NCBI RefSeq assembly: GCF_003344625.1
Contig: NZ_QPKJ02000006.1
Span: 620,001-684,000, forward strand
DNA length: 64,000 nt
Origin: Solirubrobacter deserti
GTDB taxonomy: Bacteria > Actinomycetota > Thermoleophilia > Solirubrobacterales > Solirubrobacteraceae
Direction: 5' to 3'
Notes under the pieces: generated by a model
The model's input: only the letters and a program-made list of their open reading frames with translations
Told to the model about the DNA's origin: nothing
Database searches by the model: none
Part shown: in pieces, positions 56,774 to 64,000 of the stretch
Layout: each line of letters starts with the position of its first letter
Position numbering within the stretch: the first letter of the stretch is position 1
Program-made: the position numbers and the translations under genes

Positions 56774-59680
56774 ATGGCACGGATGCGTCAGCCGAATAGA
56801 TTTGGCGCGTTGGCTGCATCAGAACTCCTGGGACGGCGGGCGGAACTGGCCGCGATCGACGAGGCGCTCGCGCGGCGTGAGGGCGGCGTGCTCGCGTTCT
56901 CGGGCGAGGGCGGGATCGGCAAGACACGCCTGCTGGACGAGGTGGCGGCCCGTGCCGGCGATGCGCTGGTGCTGAACGGCCGCGCCTCCGAACTCGAACG
57001 CGAGCTGCCGTTCGGCGTGTGGGAGGACGCGCTCGCCGACCACGCCGCGTTCCTCGGCCAGGACCGGCTCGAGCGGTTGGTCGGCGATCAGCTGCCCGAG
57101 CTCGCGGCCGTGCTCGGCGGCGCGGCGACCGGCGTCCAGGACGAGCGGTACCGCACCCACCGCGCCGTCCGCGCGCTGCTGGAGGGCCTCGCGAAGCCGC
57201 GGCCCGTCGTGCTCGCGCTCGACGACCTGCAGTGGGCCGACGACTCCTCGCTGGAGACGATCGCCGCGCTGCTGCGCCGCCCGCCGCGCGGGCGCGTGCT
57301 GCTCGTGCTGGCGTTCCGCCCCGCGCCGGTGCGCCCGCTGCTGGCGACGGCGCTGGCCACGGCCGAGCGCGACGGCCGCGTGATCGAGCACGCGCTGCGC
57401 ACGCTCTCGTTCGCCGACGCGGAGGTCCTGCTCGGCGACTCGGTCCCGGCGCCCGTGCGCGGCGAGATCTTCGAGGCCGGCGGCGGCAACCCGTTCTTCC
57501 TCCAGCAGCTCGCGCGTCAGCACGCCGCGGGGCGCAGCGTCGCCGCGGAGCCGGGCGAGGCCGGCGTGCCGCGCGCGGTGCTGCGCGCGCTCGAGCAGGA
57601 GATCGCGGCCTTGAGCGAAGCCGGCCGCGCGCTCGCGCAGGGCGCCGCGGTCGCAGGCGACCCCGTCGACCTGGACCTCGCGATCGCCGCCGCCGGCCTT
57701 GAGGGGAACGAAACTCCCGCATACCGCGAGTTCGGTTCCCCGCAACGCGACGTCGCGCTCGCCGCGCTCGACGAGCTGCTCGCGGGCACGCTGCTCGTCG
57801 AGACCGACACGGCGCGCCGCTACCGGTTCCGGCACCCGCTCGTGCGGCACGCGATCTACGACTCGGCCGCGGGCGGCTGGCGGATCGCCGCGCACGGGCG
57901 CGCGGCGGCGGCGCTGGAGGCGCGCGGCGGGTCGCTCGCCGCACGCGCGCACCACCTGGAGCGCTGCGCGCGGCCGGGTGACGCCGAGGCCGTGAGCGTG
58001 CTCGTCGAGGCCGGCAAGCACGCGGCGGCCCGCGCTCCCGCCACGGCGGCGGACCGGTTCGCGGCGGCGCTGCGACTGCTGCCCGAGACGCCGGAGACCC
58101 TGCCGGCGCGGCTCGAGCTGCTGGTCGGGCTCGCGCAGGCCCGCGCCGCCACCGGGCGGCTGGAGGCGGCGCTGGAGTCCTTGGACGACGGCCTGGCGCT
58201 CGTGGGGCCGGAGCTCGCGCCGGTGCGCGCGCGGCTCGTGGCCGCGTGCGCGATGTGCGAGAACCTGCTCGGCCGCCACGCCGCCGCGCACGCGCGCCTG
58301 CTGGCCGAGCTCACGACGCAGGGCGAAGGCTCGTTCGGCGCCGCCGACCTCGAGGTCGAGCTCGCCGCGGACGCGCTCTACGACAGCGACTTCCACGGGG
58401 TGGTCTCCTGGGCGCGACGGGCGCGCGCGACCGCGTCCGACATCGGCGTGCCGGGCTTCGCCGCGGTCGCGACCGCGCTGCAGTGCTTCGGCGCGCTCGG
58501 GCTGGGCGAGATCGCGGAGGCGCAGACGCTGCGCGAGGACGCGGCCACGCAGCTCGACGCGCTCGACGACGGCGGACTCGCCGGCCGCCTGGACACCGCC
58601 TACTACCTCGGGTTCGCCGAGTTCTTCTGCGAGCGCTACGACGACGCCATCCGCCACTTCCGCCGCGGCATCACGGTCTCGCGCTCCTCCGGGCAGGGCC
58701 AGTTCGTGATCCCGATGACGATCGGGCTCGCGCACGCGCTCGAGGTCCGCGGCCGGCTCAGCGAGGCGGCCGAGGCCGCCGACGAGGCCGTGGAAGGCGC
58801 GCGCCTGTGGGGCAACGACCAGATGCTGTGCTTCGCGCTGACCGCCGACGCCTGGGTGAGCGCGCTGCGCGGGGAGCTGGACCGCGCTCGCGCTTCAGGC
58901 GCCGAGGCGATGGCGCTGTTGAACGGGCTCGACGAGAGCGTGCTCTCCCGCGCGACGCGCGTGCACGTCGCGGCGGCGCAGCTCGAAGCGGGCGAGCCGG
59001 AGGGCTGCCTGGCGGCGATGAGCGCGGGCGGCGCGCCCGAGTTCGCGGGCGTCGAACCCGGCCGCCGCGCGTGGCTCTACGCGATCCTGGCCCGCGCGGA
59101 GCTTGCACTCGGCCGCCCCGACGCCGCCCGCGACTGGGTGCAGCGGGGCGAGACCGCCGCGGCCGGCCTCGGCCTCCCGTACGCCGAGGCCGCGGTCCTC
59201 ACCGCGGGCGCGCAGCTCGACCTCGCCGCCGGGGGTGCGCGCGGCGAGCGGGCCGTCGCGGCGGCCCTCGACGCGGCCCAGCTCGCGGACTCGGTCGGCG
59301 CGGTCATCCAGGCGTCCCGCGCGCGCATCCTCGCCGGCCGTGCGAGCGACGACGTCGCCCTGCTCGAACGCGCGGAGTCCGACCTGACCGGCTACGGCGC
59401 GATCCGGCTGCGTGACGAGGCCGCGCGCGAGCTGCGCCGGCTCGGCGTCAAGACCACCGGGCGCAAGCGACGCTCCGCCGGCACGGACGGCCTCGCCGCG
59501 CTGTCGGGCCGCGAGCGCGAGGTCGCGGACCTGGTCGCGCTCGGGCGCACCAACAAGGAGATCGCGGCCGAGCTGTTCCTGTCGGAGAAGACGATCGAGA
59601 ACCACATGACACGGCTGTTCGCCAAGCTCGGCGTGTCGCGCCGGGCGGAGGTCGGCAAAGCCGTCGGGCGCGAGCAGTAG
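56774..59680 (+). CDS. LuxR-family LAL regulator, with a palindromic element inserted
   Basis: 968 residues. Walker [12 protein letters not shown] (about 44-54), Walker [16 protein letters not shown] (about 144-158), TPR-like middle, and a C-terminal LuxR helix-turn-helix: [40 protein letters not shown]. Residues about 308-324 ([17 protein letters not shown]) fall between AIAAAGL and [10 protein letters not shown], which are contiguous in most relatives; this stretch is encoded by the hairpin at 57703-57741. Targets unknown. The permease gene follows after 11 bases. Confidence 0.9.
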   Translation: MARMRQPNRFGALAASELLGRRAELAAIDEALARREGGVLAFSGEGGIGKTRLLDEVAARAGDALVLNGRASELERELPFGVWEDALADHAAFLGQDRLERLVGDQLPELAAVLGGAATGVQDERYRTHRAVRALLEGLAKPRPVVLALDDLQWADDSSLETIAALLRRPPRGRVLLVLAFRPAPVRPLLATALATAERDGRVIEHALRTLSFADAEVLLGDSVPAPVRGEIFEAGGGNPFFLQQLARQHAAGRSVAAEPGEAGVPRAVLRALEQEIAALSEAGRALAQGAAVAGDPVDLDLAIAAAGLEGNETPAYREFGSPQRDVALAALDELLAGTLLVETDTARRYRFRHPLVRHAIYDSAAGGWRIAAHGRAAAALEARGGSLAARAHHLERCARPGDAEAVSVLVEAGKHAAARAPATAADRFAAALRLLPETPETLPARLELLVGLAQARAATGRLEAALESLDDGLALVGPELAPVRARLVAACAMCENLLGRHAAAHARLLAELTTQGEGSFGAADLEVELAADALYDSDFHGVVSWARRARATASDIGVPGFAAVATALQCFGALGLGEIAEAQTLREDAATQLDALDDGGLAGRLDTAYYLGFAEFFCERYDDAIRHFRRGITVSRSSGQGQFVIPMTIGLAHALEVRGRLSEAAEAADEAVEGARLWGNDQMLCFALTADAWVSALRGELDRARASGAEAMALLNGLDESVLSRATRVHVAAAQLEAGEPEGCLAAMSAGGAPEFAGVEPGRRAWLYAILARAELALGRPDAARDWVQRGETAAAGLGLPYAEAAVLTAGAQLDLAAGGARGERAVAAALDAAQLADSVGAVIQASRARILAGRASDDVALLERAESDLTGYGAIRLRDEAARELRRLGVKTTGRKRRSAGTDGLAALSGREREVADLVALGRTNKEIAAELFLSEKTIENHMTRLFAKLGVSRRAEVGKAVGREQ
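57703..57741. repeat. Long imperfect palindrome inside LAL gene
   Basis: GGGGAACGAAACTCCCG (57703-57719) and CGCGAGTTCGGTTCCCC (57725-57741) pair at 14 of 17 positions around a 5-base loop. It sits in frame and codes for the extra loop in the regulator. Preceded by CCTTGA, as is the element at 35545. Confidence 0.75.
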
Positions 59681-59691
59681 CGTCCCTGCAC

Positions 59692-60957
59692 ATGTGGACG
59701 CTGCGGCGGGAAGGGCAGGTCATCGCGCCGGACGAGCGGCTGCCGTGGCCGGCGATGTTCGGACTCGGGGCCCAGCACGTGCTGGCGATGTTCGGGGCGA
59801 CGGCGCTCGTGCCCGTGCTGACGGACTTCCCAGTCAGCACGACGCTGCTGTTCGCCGGGATCGGCACGATCCTGTTCGTCCTGATCACGGGCAACAGGGT
59901 CCCGAGCTTCACGGGGTCGAGCTTCGCGTTCATCGCGCCGGTGACGGCCGCGATGAACGACGGCGGCATGGCGGAGGCGCTGGGCGGGATCGTCGCGTCG
60001 GGCATCGCGCTCGCGGCGATCGGGATCGTGATCGACCGCGCGGGCTACCGCGTCGTCGAGTTCCTGCTGCCACCCGTGGTCACGGGCGCGATCGTGATGC
60101 TGATCGGGCTCAACCTCGCGCCCGTCGCCAAGGACCAGTTCAGCGCGCAGGCCGGGATCGCGCTGTTCACGCTCGTCGTGATCCTGCTCGGCACGGTCGC
60201 GCTGCGCGGCCTGCTGCAGAAGCTCAGCGTGTTCATCGGCGTCGCGCTCGGCTACGTCTTCGCCGCGATCCTCGGCAAGGTCAACTGGGACGGCGTCCGC
60301 GACGCGGACTGGATCGGCTTCCCCGACTTCACGACGCCCGCGTTCTCCTGGCACGCGATCGTGCTGATCGTGCCCGCCGTGCTGCTCGTCCTGATCGCCG
60401 AGAACGCCGCGCACGTCAAGAGCGTCGCGGTCATGACCGAGCGCGACATGGACCCGCTGATCGGCCGCTCGATCGCCGCCGACGGCGCCGCCACGACGCT
60501 CGCCGGCGCCTTCGGCGGCTCGGGCACCACCACCTACGCCGAGAACATCGGCGTGATGGGCCTCACCCGCGTCTACTCGACGCTGGCCTACATCATCGCG
60601 GGCGGCATCGCGATCGCGCTCGCGCTGCTGCCCAAGTTCGGCGCGATCATCTCCGCGATCCCGATCGGCGTCCTCGGCGGCGCCGTCACCGTCCTATTCG
60701 GCCTGATCGCGATCCTCGGCGCGCGTATCTGGGTCGACGCCCGCGTCGACTTCCGCGACCCCGTGAACCTCGCGGTCGCGGGCGTGGCGGTCATCGTCGG
60801 CGCCGGCAACTACACGCTCACCTGGGGCGACTACCAGTTCGCGGGCATCGCGCTCGGCACGGTCGCCGCCGTCGTGATCTACCAGGTGCTCAGGCCGCTG
60901 AACGCCGAAAGGCCTTCCCCTCCCACGGACCCAGCACCAGCCCTGGACCCCCGATGA
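59692..60957 (+). CDS. Uracil/xanthine permease (NCS2 family, UraA-like)
   Basis: 421 residues with about 14 membrane helices. GAQHVLAMFGATALVPVLTD is the NCS2 N-terminal signature. IAENAAHVKSVAVMTERDMD and GGSGTTTYAENIGVMGLTRV hold the two Glu residues that bind the base and proton in UraA; TTxxENIG is UraA-like rather than xanthine-type. Proton-coupled uptake of uracil or a related base. The last 68 bases overlap the convergent GH13 gene. Confidence 0.9.
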   Translation: MWTLRREGQVIAPDERLPWPAMFGLGAQHVLAMFGATALVPVLTDFPVSTTLLFAGIGTILFVLITGNRVPSFTGSSFAFIAPVTAAMNDGGMAEALGGIVASGIALAAIGIVIDRAGYRVVEFLLPPVVTGAIVMLIGLNLAPVAKDQFSAQAGIALFTLVVILLGTVALRGLLQKLSVFIGVALGYVFAAILGKVNWDGVRDADWIGFPDFTTPAFSWHAIVLIVPAVLLVLIAENAAHVKSVAVMTERDMDPLIGRSIAADGAATTLAGAFGGSGTTTYAENIGVMGLTRVYSTLAYIIAGGIAIALALLPKFGAIISAIPIGVLGGAVTVLFGLIAILGARIWVDARVDFRDPVNLAVAGVAVIVGAGNYTLTWGDYQFAGIALGTVAAVVIYQVLRPLNAERPSPPTDPAPALDPR

Positions 60958-62464
60958 GCGGCGCCTCGGCGCCGGTCCAGCCCTCGATCTCGATCCGCAT
61001 CGAGTCGCCGGAGAAGTTGCCCAGCACGAGCAGCTCCTCGCCTTCGAGCGCGCGCGTGAACGCGTAGACGCGCTCGTCGTCGACCAGGCGCATCGTGAAG
61101 TCCCCGCGCGCGATCACGGGGAGCTGGTGCCGCAGCTCGATCAGGCGCCGGTAGTGGTGGAAGACCGAGCCCTCGTCGGTGACCGCCGCCTCCGCGTTGA
61201 TCCACTCGTGGTTCGGGTTGGCGGGAATCCACGGCTCGCCTTCCGTGAAGCCGGCGTGCGCGCCGGACGTCCACTGCATCGGCGTGCGCGCGTTGTCGCG
61301 GCCCATCTTGCGCAGCGCCAGCAGCACGTCGTCCGGTGACGCGCCCGCGGCGACGGCCTCGGCGTAGTGGTTGAGGGACTCGATGTCCCGGAAGTCCTCG
61401 ATGGTGTTGAAGAGCGTGTTGGTCATCCCGAGCTCCTCGCCCTGGTAGACGTACGGCGTCCCGCGGTGCAGGTGCAGGACCGTGCCGAGCATCTTCGCGG
61501 CGGCCACGCGGTGCTCGCCGTCGTCGCCGAAGCGGGAGACCACGCGCGGCTGGTCGTGGTTGTTCCAGTACAGCGAGTTCCAGCCGACGTCGGCCAGGCC
61601 GGTCTGCCAGCGCCCGAACGTCTCCTTCAGCGCCCGCAGCTCGAACGCGTGCAGGTCCCACTTCGACGTCGGCCCCTGGTCGATCTGGACGTGCTCGAAC
61701 TGGAAGACCATGTCGAGCTCACGCCGCGCCGGGTCGGTGTACAGCCGTGCCTGCTCGACCGTCACGTTCGGCATCTCACCCACGAGCAGCAGCCCCTCAC
61801 GGTCCGCGAACACCGACGCGTGCATCTCCTGGAGGAACTCGTGCATCCGCGGCCCGTTGAAGTACACGCCCGCCGCGAGGTCCTTGGAGATGAGGTTGAT
61901 GACGTCCATGCGGAAGCCGTCGACCCCGCGGTCCAGCCACCAGCGCATCATCGTGTGGATCGCCTTGCGCACCTCCGGGTTCTCCCAGTTGAGGTCGGGC
62001 TGCTTGCGCGAGAACAGGTGCAGGTAGTACTCGCCGCTGACCGGGTCCAGCTCCCACGCCGGCCCGCTGAAGAACGAGCGCCAGTCGTTCGGCGGCGTCT
62101 CGCGCCACCAGTACCAGTCGCGCTTGGCTGGATCGCGGAACCACGGATGCTCGTCGGAGGTGTGGTTGACGACCAGGTCGATCACGAGCTTGATGCCGCG
62201 CGCGTGCAGGCCTTCGGAGAGCTCGTCGAAGTCGGCGAGCGTCCCGAACACCGGATCGACGTCCTGGTAGTCGCTGATGTCGTAGCCGTTGTCGTCCTGC
62301 GGCGAGGGATAGAACGGCGACAGCCACACCACGTCGACGCCCAGGTGCTTCAGGTAGTCGAGGCGCTCGATGATCCCCCGCAGGTCACCGATCCCGTCCC
62401 CATCCGAGTCCGCGAACGACCGCGGATAGATCTGGTACACGACCGCGCTCTGAAACCACGACAT
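60890..62464 (-). CDS. GH13 alpha-glucosidase / oligo-1,6-glucosidase
   Basis: 524 residues. AVVYQIYPRSFADSDGDGIG and DLVVNHTSDEHPWF (region I), GFRMDVIN (nucleophile Asp), GEMPNVT (acid/base Glu, in place of the usual GEM/TPG) and NNHDQPR (stabiliser Asp). These make an AglA-type alpha-glucosidase of the GH13 oligosaccharide group. No signal peptide, so cytoplasmic. No sugar transporter is beside it. Overlaps the convergent permease by 68 bases. A hairpin at 62570-62590 separates it from the MFS gene. Confidence 0.92.
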   Translation of the reverse strand: MSWFQSAVVYQIYPRSFADSDGDGIGDLRGIIERLDYLKHLGVDVVWLSPFYPSPQDDNGYDISDYQDVDPVFGTLADFDELSEGLHARGIKLVIDLVVNHTSDEHPWFRDPAKRDWYWWRETPPNDWRSFFSGPAWELDPVSGEYYLHLFSRKQPDLNWENPEVRKAIHTMMRWWLDRGVDGFRMDVINLISKDLAAGVYFNGPRMHEFLQEMHASVFADREGLLLVGEMPNVTVEQARLYTDPARRELDMVFQFEHVQIDQGPTSKWDLHAFELRALKETFGRWQTGLADVGWNSLYWNNHDQPRVVSRFGDDGEHRVAAAKMLGTVLHLHRGTPYVYQGEELGMTNTLFNTIEDFRDIESLNHYAEAVAAGASPDDVLLALRKMGRDNARTPMQWTSGAHAGFTEGEPWIPANPNHEWINAEAAVTDEGSVFHHYRRLIELRHQLPVIARGDFTMRLVDDERVYAFTRALEGEELLVLGNFSGDSMRIEIEGWTGAEAPLIGGPGLVLGPWEGKAFRRSAA

Positions 62465-62569
62465 CCCGGCAGCCTAAGGCGCGCTGCGCACCGGCGCCCG
62501 CGAGCGTGACCAAGGGTCGCGGGCGCCGGCCGCTCGAGGCGGGCGGAGGCGATGACCCGCCGAGCGGGC

Positions 62570-62590
62570 GGGCCGCTCCGCGAGCGGCCC
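62570..62590 (-). terminator. Hairpin terminator after MFS gene
   Basis: GGGCCGCTC - CGC - GAGCGGCCC, perfect 9-bp stem, starting 10 bases after the stop of the minus-strand MFS gene. No T-run. The 135-base gap 62465-62599 shows no other clear feature; the GH13 promoter must lie here. Confidence 0.65.
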
Positions 62591-62599
62591 GGCGCAGCC

Positions 62600-64000
62600 T
62601 TAGGCGGCGGCGCCCTCCGGCGCCGCCGCAGGGACGGAGCCACGCGGGCCCCGGAAGAGGTACAGCGCCGCGATCGCGCCCACCGCGCCGATCGCCCCGC
62701 CGACGAGGAACAGCGTCTGCAGGCTGCCGACGTAGTCCGTGGACGAGATCAACGTGCCGAGCGCCGCGATGCCGACCGCGATCCCCGTCTGGCGGGCCGT
62801 GTCGTGAATGCCGGTCGCCAGGCCGGCCTGGTGCTCGGGGACGTCGAGGGCGGCCTCGCTCACGGCCGGGTTGAACAGGCCCGTGCCGATCATCGCGATC
62901 ACCAGGCCGACCTGCAGCTGCAGCCAGGACGCGTCCGCGGTGATCGTGAAGGCGCTGATCACCATGCCGATCGCCGCCAGGCCGAGGCCGCCCGCGATCA
63001 GCACGACCGGCTCCACACGCTTGCCGAGCTGGGCCGTGGCCGCCGCGCAGAACAGGTTGAACATCGTGCCGGGCACGAGGAACAGCCCGGCCTCGATGGG
63101 CGAGTACCCGCGCATCTCCTGCAGGTAGACCATGATGTAGATGAACGTCGAGAACAGGCCCGCGGAGATCGCCAGCGCGGCGATCTGCGCGCCGGCGAAG
63201 CGCCGGTCGCGGAACATGCCGAGCGGGACCATCGGGTTGCGCGAGGTGGCCTCGATCGTGATGAACGCGGTCATCAGGCCGGCGCCCGCCGCGAGCGCGA
63301 CGATCACGTGCGGCGCGCTCCAGCCGTCCTCGGCCGCGTTGAGCAGGCCGTAGACGAGCCCGAACAGGCCGCCGACGAGCGTGACCTGGCCGGGGATGTC
63401 GATCTTCGGGGGGTTCGGGTCGCTCGACTCGACGAGCTTGGACGCGGTGATCGCGAGCAGCACGACGCCGATCGGGACGTTGAGCAGGAACACCCACTCC
63501 CACCCCGCCCACTCCGTCAGCACGCCGCCCACGAACGGGCCGAGCGCGAAGGACGCGCCGATCGTGGCGCCGTAGGCGGCGAACGCCTGCGTGCGCTCGG
63601 CGGGCGAGCGGAACGCGTTGCTGAGCAGCGCGAGCGAGACGGCGAACATCAGCGCCGCGCCGAGCCCCTGCACGGCGCGGGCGGCGATCAGGAACTCGAT
63701 CGAGCCCGAGAACGCGGCGGCCGCCGAGGAGACGGTGAAGACGGCGACGCCGACGGCGAACAGCTTGCGGCGCCCGTAGCGGTCGGCCAGCGAGCCCGCC
63801 GTCAGCACGACGCTCGCGAGCGCCAGCGTGTAGGCGTCCAGGACCCACTTGAGCGCGTGCAGGTCGGTGTTGAGGTCGATCTGCAGCGTCGGCAGCGCGG
63901 TGTTCACCACCGCGATGTCGAGCATCAGGATCGCGGTGGCGGCGAGTACGGCGGCGAGCGTCCACCGCTGGATGACGCTCGTCGGTTGGGAGTCGGTGGC
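62600..64000 (-). CDS. DHA2-type MFS exporter, 5' end outside the window
   Basis: 467 codons are inside the window; the frame stays open to position 64000, so the ATG at 63925 is probably internal, because family members have about 20-30 residues and the first half of helix 1 before ILMLDIAVVNTALPTLQIDL. LKWVLDAYTLALASVVLTAG, SLADRYGRRKLFAVG (motif A) and GASFALGPFVGGVLTE (motif C) are typical DHA2. Proton-driven drug export. The C-terminus is Ala/Pro-rich. No regulator is visible; it may lie beyond the edge. Confidence 0.9.
   Translation of the reverse strand, partial: ATDSQPTSVIQRWTLAAVLAATAILMLDIAVVNTALPTLQIDLNTDLHALKWVLDAYTLALASVVLTAGSLADRYGRRKLFAVGVAVFTVSSAAAAFSGSIEFLIAARAVQGLGAALMFAVSLALLSNAFRSPAERTQAFAAYGATIGASFALGPFVGGVLTEWAGWEWVFLLNVPIGVVLLAITASKLVESSDPNPPKIDIPGQVTLVGGLFGLVYGLLNAAEDGWSAPHVIVALAAGAGLMTAFITIEATSRNPMVPLGMFRDRRFAGAQIAALAISAGLFSTFIYIMVYLQEMRGYSPIEAGLFLVPGTMFNLFCAAATAQLGKRVEPVVLIAGGLGLAAIGMVISAFTITADASWLQLQVGLVIAMIGTGLFNPAVSEAALDVPEHQAGLATGIHDTARQTGIAVGIAALGTLISSTDYVGSLQTLFLVGGAIGAVGAIAALYLFRGPRGSVPAAAPEGAAA

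Overview
The window is a gene-dense stretch of a very GC-rich actinobacterial chromosome. Roughly 60 genes lie on both strands, no gap between genes exceeds about 140 bases, and GTG starts and 1-4 base start/stop overlaps are frequent. The gene mix is an F420-type LLM oxidoreductase, a mycofactocin-type SDR, a DUF2332 protein, a DivIVA-domain coiled coil, LAL-type LuxR ATPases, proline-rich PQQ-propeller surface proteins and an actinobacterial RecQ with a phosphoribosyltransferase tail. This suggests a soil member of the Thermoleophilia, order Solirubrobacterales (Solirubrobacter or Conexibacter-like). The assignment is inference; no rRNA or other marker gene is present. I see no phage, CRISPR array, insertion sequence or tRNA.

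Layout. 1-1139: end of a sensor kinase coupled to a sugar-binding lipoprotein. 1136-10030: housekeeping and accessory genes (DoxX, NDH-2, an XRE regulator with a palindromic operator, SnoaL-like, isoprenylcysteine methyltransferase-like, a PabB-PabC fusion, DUF2332, GNAT, MMPL exporter). 10032-23320: DivIVA-like coiled coil, a GH32/68-type hydrolase, acyl-CoA ligase, a giant LAL regulator, a GT39-like membrane glycosyltransferase, a MepA-like murein endopeptidase, a methyltransferase/hydrolase/GNAT trio, a class I amidotransferase and a DrrAB-type ABC exporter. 23351-27241: four translationally coupled minus-strand genes (LLM oxidoreductase, polysaccharide-deacetylase-like, cysteine hydrolase, Tat-exported toroid-like protein).

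27946-35522 is the clearest functional unit. It runs GT4, heparinase II/III, an APH-like kinase, a MurG-like glycosyltransferase, an ABC exporter and a nucleotide-sugar epimerase, nearly all overlapping by 4-14 bases: a likely extracellular polysaccharide or glycolipid assembly and export operon. Nearby are an orphan protein resembling the signalling tip of chemotaxis receptors (35568-35984), a PucR regulator and a CpsB/YwqE-type phosphatase (37132-37902), a family that controls capsule kinases. 37968-43090 holds a 1496-residue PQQ-propeller surface protein and a degenerate kinase-like partner.

43100-64000 is mixed: AhpD-like plus mycofactocin-type SDR, SDR/TetR pair, nitrilase plus nitronate monooxygenase, a 45-residue His/Cys-rich peptide, a MarR/DHA2 exporter pair sharing a 23-bp operator, a PfkB kinase, DUF1707, RecQ-PRTase, an acyltransferase, a MarR/cupin/methyltransferase unit with two tandem operators, an HtaA-like lipoprotein, a second LAL regulator, a UraA-like permease, a GH13 alpha-glucosidase and a DHA2 exporter running off the right edge.

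The most unusual signal is a set of short palindromic DNA elements, several sitting in frame inside conserved genes: the PabB-PabC linker, the APH-like kinase (two copies) and the second LAL regulator. Another lies in front of the chemotaxis-tip-like gene. Separately, 18-bp tandem repeats extend a nitronate monooxygenase and the linker of the surface protein. These look like small insertion or expansion sequences tolerated as peptide linkers.
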